DNA of 64,000 nucleotides, taken from Smallanthus sonchifolius (taxonomy: Eukaryota > Streptophyta > Magnoliopsida > Asterales > Asteraceae). Positions 55,813 through 64,000 of the stretch are shown here, piece after piece. The notes beneath the pieces were generated by a model, which did not search any database, had not been told where the DNA came from, and worked only from the letters and a program-made list of their open reading frames with translations. Location: assembly GCA_023525975.1 (NCBI GenBank), contig CM042038.1:7689272-7753271 (forward strand), written 5' to 3'. Position 1 is the first letter of the stretch. Every line of letters begins with the position of its first letter. The position numbers and the translations under genes were made by a program.

Positions 55813-58800
55813 CTATGCGGATTCATGGACGATAAGACTGTTGTTCTCATACCCGTTGTTGTGAACCACAGGGAGCATAGGGTCAATTCTCCATACTCCG
55901 TCAACAATGAATTTAATCTACAAAAGATATGTCAAAATTACTCTAATTGTTTAGAAAAATCATCTCATGGATGCATGTAGACAAAATGCCTATTACTTAC
56001 CTCATATCTTCCTGGATATAACCTGAGGGATGTAGAGAAAATGCCTGTCCTTGTTTTCTGCATCTTTACCTGCATTGCATTGTTGCTAATCATCATTATA
56101 TTTCAGTCACAAATTTCAGTTATGCATTGCTTAAATTATGCACCAATATGCAAAGTGGTGACTAGACTTTACAAAAGATAAGTTTAAGTTTGAGGTCAAC
56201 ATATTTAAGTTAAAACTTCGCTTAACTTTCAGGCTTTGACAAGGAGCAAAGAATCAATATACTTTGAAGGGGTTTCTTTTCACTAAAACTCACTCCAACT
56301 CTAATATGTGTGATTTTGTGCCTTTTATAAATCGTATACAAAAAATGTGTCATCATATTCCCACATGTTAGGATCCTAAGCAAAAAATACTTTTTTTTAA
56401 CGAAAAGGACCTGATTTTAGAATAAAATAAATTTTGCCACAGGACTGGAAACTTTTGCATTAGGATAATCATGCAGTTTGTCACATTAAATATATTTGTA
56501 AACAGAAATGCAACAAGTGTACTTTGTAATGTTAATTGCATAGTTCAAAGAATTTAGAAGAGGGAACCTGAGAAGTCCAACCGTCAAAAGACCCAACTAA
56601 CAGAACTTCTGATGCTGAATGGGTCCAAAATATGCAGGTAGTACGAAGAAGCTGCAAAGTTGCACGGGCACTATCGATTCTCCTTTGTTTCTCCTCTACT
56701 AGTTTCTGTGTATCACTGAAACCATACACACAAACACAGATACAACTGTGAGCGCTTGTAATTTCACCTAACAGGATTAATGGACAAATAGAATGCATAC
56801 ATCACTGATAGTGCTATCTTTCCTTCTAACACTGCTAGTTTTGCGCGCATTGATCTCAATTTATCCCCAGCCTTCATAACCTCATTTTCCTGGAATTCCC
56901 ACACATCTGAAAGCTGCTGCAACTCACTGCCATAGCTTTCATGAACCTGCATAAGATTTTTATCAATATAAGAGAAGTTCATGCATATAAAGTTAACTAG
57001 AAACCCGAATGGTTCTAATTTATACAATAAGAATGTCGATTTCAACTGTTTAAAGCTTTTCGTGGAAAAATAGCTGACCTCTGGGTTAAGTGTACGGGTA
57101 CTGGACCTCAATGAATGAATGGCAGAGGAAAGCTCTAGTTGCATATGCTGAAGCCGAGATCTGATCTTATCAGCGTTTAAATCCTTATTATTATTGTTAT
57201 TATATCTCTGTCTCTCTTGGAGTCGTGAATCAATCTTAGCTGCTGCATGAGATGTGAATAAATTAGCGGATATGGGCAAGCATTTTGGTGAGGACGGATG
57301 TAGTAAATCATTAACACAAGAAATCACAAAAAATAAAGGATAAAATAAAATCAAAAAGTAATTTCATGGAATTCTGCAAGTTTTGTGTGCCATATCTTTC
57401 TATGGTCTACCCACTCAAGCTTTACCACAACGACTAGAATGAACCAAGTAACCAACACACATCATATTCTAGATCACATGTGCAAAAATCAAATACTACC
57501 AGATAAGAACATAAACCATCAAACGCGACCAAATTCACAAATACACAGTAACCTTCACATTCAAAAATAATCTACAACAACATGCATCAATGGGGTTAAC
57601 ATTCAAGATAATCTTAACATTGAGATAGGTTGAAGCACTATGGTTTGTAGTTGAACACGAATCACAAGGGATTGCAATATGGGAATAGTAAATATTAACA
57701 ACTTACCCACATCAGTTGTCATGTTAAAATCTGTAAAACCACCATTGTTGTTACTGGAAGCGTAAGTACCATGCATGTTTTTCTCCATATGAATGTCAAA
57801 TGATAAACTCCTATGCTTCTCCAATCTACTCAGTATACCTTCCACTCCAGTATCTTCTTCGGCTAACATTTCACTGATCAAAAGAATTATTTTAAAGTCA
57901 ACGTGATGTATTGTATGCAAGTCAACTTGAACCCATTTTCCATCAACAGGTATCAGTTTTCTCTTCTTTAATAAACATGTTCTTGCTTTTGTTAGATGTG
58001 AAGTATTGAAGTCAATGGGAATGATCGATTGAATTAGTAATTTATGTACAATGTTCTTGCTTTTCTTACCCTATAAATCAGTTTCGGATTTGTTGAAAAA
58101 GGTTCTGGCAACAGATTTTAGGGACACACATTGTTGCCTAGGGTAGGGGTCAAAAGAAGCCACCCAATACCACTAGAAGGAAAACTAGAATTGCTTGCCC
58201 AATCGGTATGAGAAGTTAACCTAATTCGGCCTCTATAAATACACTAATATTGGCATGCTAGTGATTCTATACTTCTGTATGGTGTTCTTGTGTGTTTGTA
58301 GAAATAATATCCAACTTCTAGTACTTGCAAATTGCAATAAGGTTAAATGTGCTAGGCAAGTTTTAAAGGTGAAATTCCAGCTTCAAATTATGAACTTGCA
58401 AGAAAGGCATTCAAAATCAACAACAAGAAAGGCATTCAAAAATCAACAACAAGAATCTTACAGTGATCTGCCAGTGGGTGAAGCAGAATGTTGTGATGAG
58501 TCAGACACCTCATGCCTATGTTGAAACCCCTCATCCCTTGTCTGTAATTCCCTATCATCATCCAACTCATCGCTCTCGAAATCATTTTCATCTTCCGAAT
58601 AATCCCAACCCAATGCCAGCCAACCACCTGTCTTGGCAATGGCATTAACCAAATCAACTCTCCCAGCATCCAATAACTGTTTCTTAGTTGGGAACTCATC
58701 TGGGTTCCTTGAATTCTTCATGAACACCAAAATCTCTATCTCCAAAGACAACTCTGCTTCACTATCCAAATAACCTTCACAAGAAAATCCACTTCTTGTT

Positions 58801-58958
58801 CTTGTTTCTTTCAACTCTTTACACCCACAAACCCTAATCTTTTTCACCAAGATGAAGGAAACTCGCGGCCTAATCTTGAAATTAGAACTCAACCTAAGAC
58901 TGGAAACAGCAGGGGAAATCAATTGACGCGCAGATGAAGAGGAGATAAACGACACCAT
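55813..58958 (-). CDS. PTST2/PTST3/FLO6-like plastid starch protein with CBM48
   Basis: Seven exons: 58462-58958, 57707-57873, 57079-57242, 56801-56946, 56568-56715, 56001-56069 and 55813-55917. They total 1296 bp, 431 aa, with GT-AG sites and frame kept throughout. The serine/arginine-rich N-terminus looks like a transit peptide. A conserved block KNSRNPDEFPTKKQLLDAGR (81-100) with GGWLALGWD follows, then coiled-coil-prone helices (about 222-350), then a CBM48/AMPK glycogen-binding domain (about 352-425; VLLVGSFDGW, LYPGRYEIKFIVDGVWRIDP). Relatives bind glucans and guide starch granule initiation in plastids. At 431 aa it is shorter than I recall for Arabidopsis PTST2 or PTST3, so which one it matches is open. 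Confidence 0.9.
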
Positions 58959-59047
58959 GGCTCAGGCATTTCATCGAACAGTTGGAGTGCGTAAGCGAAA
59001 ATCTGGAGAGATTCCACATTTGCAGTTATGGTGGGTAAAGAGAATAA

Positions 59048-59349
59048 GAGCATTCACATCAGTAGTGTCCCGTACGTTTGTGAGTGGATTCTGCATATTT
59101 TATGGATTGGTTTAAAGTGGTTGTGAGTAAAGGAGAGAGAAAATGTACAATTTTTTTATATATTTGGGGAAAACACTGTTCACCCCTATTAATTTTTTAA
59201 TATTTTTTAAAGTGGTTGTGAATGGAGGAGAGATAAAAGGTAATGATAAAGGTATAAAAAAGTATTATTTAATTAAAAATAAGAGAAAAAAGTTAATGAC
59301 TTTTAATGTAATTATAGAGATGAGGATGGAGAATCTGATAGGAATGCTC
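59048..59349. mobile_element. Tourist-like MITE upstream of the PTST-like gene
   Basis: Inverted ends GAGCATTC and GAATGCTC with a TAA duplication on both sides (59045-59047 and 59350-59352). 302 bp, non-coding. TAA/TTA duplications are typical of PIF/Harbinger relatives. It lies 90 bp upstream of the start codon at 58958, so in the promoter or 5' UTR. Confidence 0.8.
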
Positions 59350-59352
59350 TAA

Positions 59353-59650
59353 GGAGGAGGTGGAGCGCTCGAAAAGAGTGAAGAAAGAAGGGTGTTTGAA
59401 GCAACGAACAATAATGACATGAGTCAATGGATGGTATGACCGTACAGCGTGGAGTAAACGTTTGTGTTGGTCTGTTGTGATCTGCAGCGGGAGTTAATTA
59501 AAAATGGGTAATTAAAAAAAAATTCTAGCAAATTTAATTGTTTGATCACAAACACACACGGATTTTATTCACGTTTAATGGTACAAATAGATCAACAGTA
59601 CGTGACTAGATAGAAACATGGCGAGCGTCAAAAAAAGTGAACTTAAGATG
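59353..59650. other. Gap between MITE and ZIP gene end
   Basis: No feature recognised; includes the 3' UTR of the ZIP gene. Confidence 0.4.
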
Positions 59651-61483
59651 CTAAGCCCATTTGGCCATTATGGACATCCCTCCGGCACCTAACAAGACAG
59701 CCACGTAGGATTTAACTTGAAGCTTAATGCTTCCTTGAAGTCTAGGACCCATAAAATCAGCTGCAAGAAGATCCACCATAGCCATGTAAATGAGAAGACC
59801 AGCAGAGGAAGCATTAAGTAATCCAACGGTGATCAACGCGCTTGGGGTGTTCTCTTTATACGCCTTTGATAACGCCATCCCTAAAGCAATCCCGAACGGA
59901 GTAGTTATGGAGAAGAAAAACACCATTGCAAATTTCTTCATCTTCTTGTATTCCGCCTGAAGCACCGGAATAAACCAATTATCTATGATGGTTTAAAATT
60001 AAGGCAAAATGGATTTTAATAATCCAAACTACGACGCATGCACGCATAATAATCTGTACCAGCAATCCACCCAATGTTACTCTTAATTTTCACTTTTGTT
60101 TTCAAGTGCAATTACACATAGTCATCATAGATTTACGGTCGATTTCTACTTGATTTTGCTTACTACCAATGTATGTTTCCCCATCTCACGTATTACCATC
60201 ACTGTGGGCGAAACCGAATGGAAATCAAATGTAAATATGTGATGATCATGTAAGTGGGATTACCCTTGGCACAATAAAAATTAAGAATGTTATTGGTCAA
60301 ATTGACAGCCTGAATTATAATTAAGTCATAGTTTAGACTATTAAAATCTAATTTGTCAGAGTAGATATTTGTTAACTAGATGAACCTGGAGGATGCAACC
60401 ACCGAGGCCCATCCCTTCGAACATTTGGTGGAAACAAAGGGCTGCAACCAATGGTTTCATGGTGCAAGTGTTATTTGAAGCACCAACACCTAGTCCAATT
60501 ACAATCGAGTGAACCACTATTCCAAGCACCAGAACCTATATCCAACAAGTGCAAATATGTTACTAGATCTAATTTGTATGCGATCAGGGGTGGCTCTACA
60601 GTACAACCAACTAAAGCAACCGCTTTAGACCTTTTGAAGTGCCCAAAAAATTAAAAAACTAATTTAATTTGTATTCTTAACTTTTGTGTTTTAAGAGAGA
60701 AATGATAATTTCACAACTTCTATGTCAACATTATACGTTTTGACATTCCATTAAATTACATTTTAATTTTTTTTATATATTTACAAAACTTTCACAGAAT
60801 GTCTCAATTTCAGCGTTCGCTTTAAGCCACAAAATATGTTAAAGCGGCCCTGTATGCAGTTAATGATAGGTACTAACCATGGCAACAACGCGATAACGTA
60901 GTAGTTGTGATCCTATAGGAGCATGTTTGTGTGTGTGATGGTGTCCATGGAAATGGCCACCACCACTCGCCGCTCCCATCTCATGGCCTCCAGCAACCAC
61001 CTTGCGATCAGCTTCGGCTAAGACCGTGTTGTTCCTCTTAGTATAAATGCTAGTAGCCATGGAATCCACCATGAGTGTAAAAATAGCAGACAACATAGCC
61101 ACAAACCCTGTAAAGGGGAACTTGTGCCAAGGGTTATTAGCCAAGCAACTGGACCTCAACATGTCAAAAGAATCCGGCAACACATGCATGAACCCGGTGG
61201 CTAAAATAATGCCAGAGGCGAAAGCTTTAACGATAATGAAGAGGCTGCGGTCAGGGTTGAGGGCGGGGACTGCGCGAGTGACGAGAGGGAGGGAGACGCC
61301 GATGAGGCTGGTGATGAGGATCGAAGCAATGCCGATGAGTTTCAATGGCAGGGCTTTGGATTTGTTGTTGCATGAGTTGGTGGTTTCTTGCTTGCATTGT
61401 GCTAGGGTTTTAGTGAACAAGAAACTTGTGAGGAAGAAGATGACGGAGATGAATTTTAGAAGCTTAGTTTTGCAGGCTGCCAT
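59651..61483 (-). CDS. ZIP/IRT-type zinc-iron transporter
   Basis: Three exons: 60878-61483, 60386-60535 and 59651-59956, all phase 0, giving 353 aa. A signal-like N-terminus is followed by TM1-3, then a histidine-rich cytosolic loop (GGGHFHGHHHTHKH, about 174-187) that in ZIPs senses or binds metal. Transport residues are kept: HSIVIGLGVGAS in TM4 and HQMFEGMGLGG in TM5. The C-terminus GAGGMSIMAKWA is family-typical. Wording is closest to Arabidopsis IRT1/IRT2 as remembered (ANPWHKFPF, EYKKMKKF, MGPRLQGSIK). It should bring Fe2+, Zn2+ or similar ions into the cytosol; the exact metal cannot be read. Intron 1 consists mostly of a MITE. Confidence 0.95.
60585..60852. mobile_element. hAT-like MITE in ZIP intron 1
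   Basis: Ends CAGGGGTGGCTCTA and (reverse complement) CAGGGCCGCTTTAA, with near-matching 8-bp flanks TATGCGAT (60577-60584) and TATGCAGT (60853-60860). 268 bp out of a 342-bp intron; non-coding. Confidence 0.7.
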
Positions 61484-61529
61484 GGCTTAACTAACTGCCT
61501 ACTTTGTTTTGGGGTATTCTTGAGCTTCC

Positions 61530-61537
61530 AATATATA
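61530..61537 (-). promoter_or_regulatory. TATA box of the ZIP gene
   Basis: The minus strand reads CTATATATTGG about 50 bp upstream of the start codon, at a plausible distance for a core promoter with a very short leader. Confidence 0.5.
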
Positions 61538-61619
61538 GACGTTGGTGAGTTGTTTTTGAAACTCGGAACACGTTAAACGGACTTTTGAAAATCGTTGGTT
61601 AACGTTAAAACCTCCGGAT

Positions 61620-62362
61620 TTAACAATCAAAAAACTAATTTTTTAAAAATTATATAGTTAATAAAATCTAGTTGAATAATAAAATAATAAACAGTAAAAA
61701 ATATTAGTTAAATAGTAAAAGAAATAAAAAAATAAAAGGTCATTAGTTAAAATAATAAATTTAGGATTTAAAAGCCCAATCAAAAACCCACAAACACAAT
61801 TTTCAGTTCAGCCCTTCACTTTGACATTTTTAATTCAACCCATCATTTTGGCAAAAATTTTAACTCAGCACTTCAAATTTCTAATGTTTCAGATTCGATT
61901 TATCCCTAAATAAAATTTTCAACTCTACCCTATTTAAATTTCTAAAGTTTCAAGTTAACCATGTAATATAATTATAGTGTACGCTTTTAACTCATTATTT
62001 TTTACTAGTTTGATTTTTCGACAATAACATTCGTTCATTAACTTTTTCTTAAAAAAAACTCATTTGCGGCTGTTTTTACATCTCGGTATAAATTCTGTTA
62101 AAAACGGGTTGTATATGGTATTGGTATCGTAGGTTATATTGACTGGCAGTAACGTGCTTCAACCGTGAAGAATGAAACCGATACTGATCGAAGAACATCG
62201 GTACTGTTATATATCGGTTTTTTATCTATGTTTCGATCACCGGAACTGAGTCGCCACAACTTCAGACATTTATTTTATGTACCTAATTATGTTAATGTCA
62301 TTGCAACAACATGTGTAATGATGTTCGTAAAGCCCGCCACATCGTGAGGGCTTAATTTCTAG
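61620..62362 (+). mobile_element. Helitron-like element, 3' end defined
   Basis: The 3' end has a hairpin AAGCCC (62330-62335) with GGGCTT (62348-62353), then AATTT and CTAG (62359-62362), followed by T. The body has wording like 12540-13060. The 5' end was not located, so the start is approximate. Confidence 0.55.
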
Positions 62363-63678
62363 TTAAACAAAAAAGACAAAAGAAAATGGAAAAGGAACAA
62401 ACCGGTTGGGAGCTCCTTTGAATAGAATTTGCGTGGGGAGTTTGTTGGTAGAGCGCGCCTACCACCACACAAGCGTCTTTGGTCTATTTTATAAGTAATG
62501 CAAAAATTACCTAAAATCAACAAACTACTTCTCATCCTTTTTTGTTAAGTTGTTTCTTTTGTATATTTTTTTTTCGACGCCTCTCCACGAGTTTACGAAC
62601 ATTTCTGGTCAACTGGTCTATGTTCATAGCAAGAAATTTGAGATCTTGTTGTTTCTCTTTTCTAAAATTGAGTAGCTTGTCAAGGATTCATTTTTTAGTG
62701 AATTTAAGAGTTTGATAATTTTGATAATTTAAAAGAAATAGGAAAGATCGAAGGATTATATGTTTGAAATGGTAAAACGGTTGGGTATTTATAAAATATT
62801 TTTTTGTTAAATAGTCAACGGTTATTTTTTTAACCTTTGGAATGTGAACTTTGCCCTTTGCCCGTGAATGCACCCACGCCCAACCCATCATGACACGGTT
62901 CACGTCCCATGAGGCGGTGTTCCACGTCTGTGAAAGGGTCAGGTGGATCACGCCACCACTACACCTTTAGAGTGGAGGCAATGCATGTGCGTGATTTCAT
63001 TTACCAATTACTATAGAACGACACATTCATTATTGAAGATGATCATATAGAGTTTCATATGTACGTTAGGTCAAAAGAATAAATAATATTTGATTGCATG
63101 TGTTGCTGGTAGTGGTTGGAAGATAGTGTAAGAAAAGCAAAGCATTTGAAATGAATTGCAAAAAACGAATATTGCCTTATTCATGCGTTTTCACATCCTG
63201 TATTTTATAAGTATATACTTCAAATATATGCAAATATTAAGAATCCCTTTGAAGGTATACCAGGTGATTTTATATATGAAAGGTAAAAACGTTACTTAAA
63301 ATTTAATATCAAAAGAATAAAAACTAAATTAGTAGCTAAAAAAAGTGTTAAATTAATGACAAATGATTCTCACGTTTTAGGGTATGGGTATATCCTCACG
63401 AGAAGGTCTACTACGTAAGGAGCCTCACGCCGTGATGATCAACGGAACACCGCCCCCCTCGTGCGTGAAGGGGGGGTTGAGCGACTAGCTGTGAAAATTT
63501 CACGCGGAGAGAGCACCATTTGACCGTTCAACGGATATAATTTCATTTATTTTTTTGATCGTTGCAAATTTAAAAAAAAAACTTTTTTTTACCATATAAA
63601 TAACCCATTAACCCAAATTTTTATACACACCAATATCAAAACAATCTCCATTCTCATATTTTTATATAAAAAAAAGCC
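62363..63678. repeat. Harbinger-related and AT-rich DNA
   Basis: 62750-62960 and 63360-63600 contain wording common upstream of PIF/Harbinger-linked ORFs (CAACGGTTATTTTTT / TTGACCGTTCAACGG, TATAAATA, CACGCC repeats), partly in opposite orientations. No intact gene; transposon ends not defined. Confidence 0.35.
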
Positions 63679-64000
63679 ATGAATCCTAATAACACGATGT
63701 GATGGTTTCAACATTATGTCAATCAACAAAACGCCTTCCAAATCCATCCGCAACCGCAAGGCCAACCGCTTACGTTCAACCAAAACATGTTTGGTTCTGC
63801 GGGTTATGTTCCACAACCACAAGACCAACCGATAAACTTGTCCGACCCGGACTTTGTTTCTGAAACTCAAGCACAACCCGACAAAGAAAAAGTCGACGAA
63901 ATGCAACCCGCACCTACCAACAAAAAAGCAAAAAGAAGAAGACCGTTAAATAATCGACTTTTACACGGGCCACTAAAAAGTGAGATACGGATGAGGAGTT
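63679..64000 (+). pseudogene. Start of a PIF/Harbinger-linked Myb/NAM-associated ORF, broken
   Basis: From ATG at 63679 it reads MNPNNTM, a TGA at 63697-63699, then WFQHYVNQQNAFQ, GSAGYVPQPQDQPINLSDPD and a lysine/arginine-rich KKAKRRRP. This Q/P-rich N-terminus is what I recall for the second ORF (Myb/SANT-like) of Asteraceae Harbinger elements. The end near 63950 seems frameshifted before the expected SANT region. It runs off the window. Confidence 0.55.

Noticed and set aside
62688..62951. 87-aa minus-strand ORF as a gene
   Set aside because: Composition follows AT-rich Harbinger-type flanking DNA and no domain is visible.
1..64000. A novel multi-gene system or biosynthetic cluster
   Set aside because: The intact genes (GPAT, PPR, DUF569, NPF, PTST-like, ZIP) belong to unrelated pathways and are separated by transposons; no co-regulation signal is visible.

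Overview
This is a nuclear window from a flowering plant, most likely a eudicot of the daisy family (Asteraceae). The evidence is AT-rich intergenic DNA, spliced plant genes, and dense plant transposons of Ty1/copia, LINE, Helitron, hAT-like, Tourist-like and Cassandra-like types. The family-level call rests on remembered repeat styles (a LINE with an RRM-type ORF1, and an LTR opening TGTCACACCCCAACCG) and is inference.

Layout. 1-4060: minus-strand copia gag-pol running off the left edge, an LTR, and a rearranged inverted LTR tail. 4275-5935: two-exon glycerol-3-phosphate acyltransferase (minus, 501 aa, GPAT4/6/8-like). 6892-12509: nearly complete L1-type LINE (plus). 14336-16576: P-class PPR gene (plus). 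16577-25499: intergenic DNA with exon-like remnants, LTR-like DNA with tandem repeats, Helitron-like ends and a 5S-bearing Cassandra-like LTR. 25500-26093: first exon of a DUF569 gene. 26674-33863: copia element with 40-bp terminal repeats, split by a nested 2.84-kb insertion. 33864-37364: MITE-rich DNA. 38244-39837: second, apparently intact DUF569 gene. 40561-43910: degenerate tandem duplication carrying PPR fragments and a frameshifted, DYW-less CRR28-like PPR copy. 45116-52905: four-exon NPF/NRT1-PTR transporter (571 aa) whose 5.3-kb intron 2 is full of repeats. 55813-58958: seven-exon PTST/FLO6-like starch protein (431 aa, CBM48). 59651-61483: three-exon ZIP/IRT-type metal transporter (353 aa). 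The right edge holds the start of a broken PIF/Harbinger-associated ORF.

The genes do not form a pathway. They are independent housekeeping or metabolic genes (surface lipid, organelle RNA, nitrate or metabolite transport, starch, metal uptake). I saw no CRISPR, operon-like or defence-type system. The most unusual material is in the mobile DNA: 40-bp copia LTRs with the pol stop codon inside the LTR, a 5S-bearing LTR, a pair of tRNA-like modules inside a nested element, foldback elements in the transporter intron, and a tandem duplication in which each unit lost a different gene. All exon models were assembled by eye from GT-AG sites, frame continuity and family knowledge; none was checked by alignment or transcripts.
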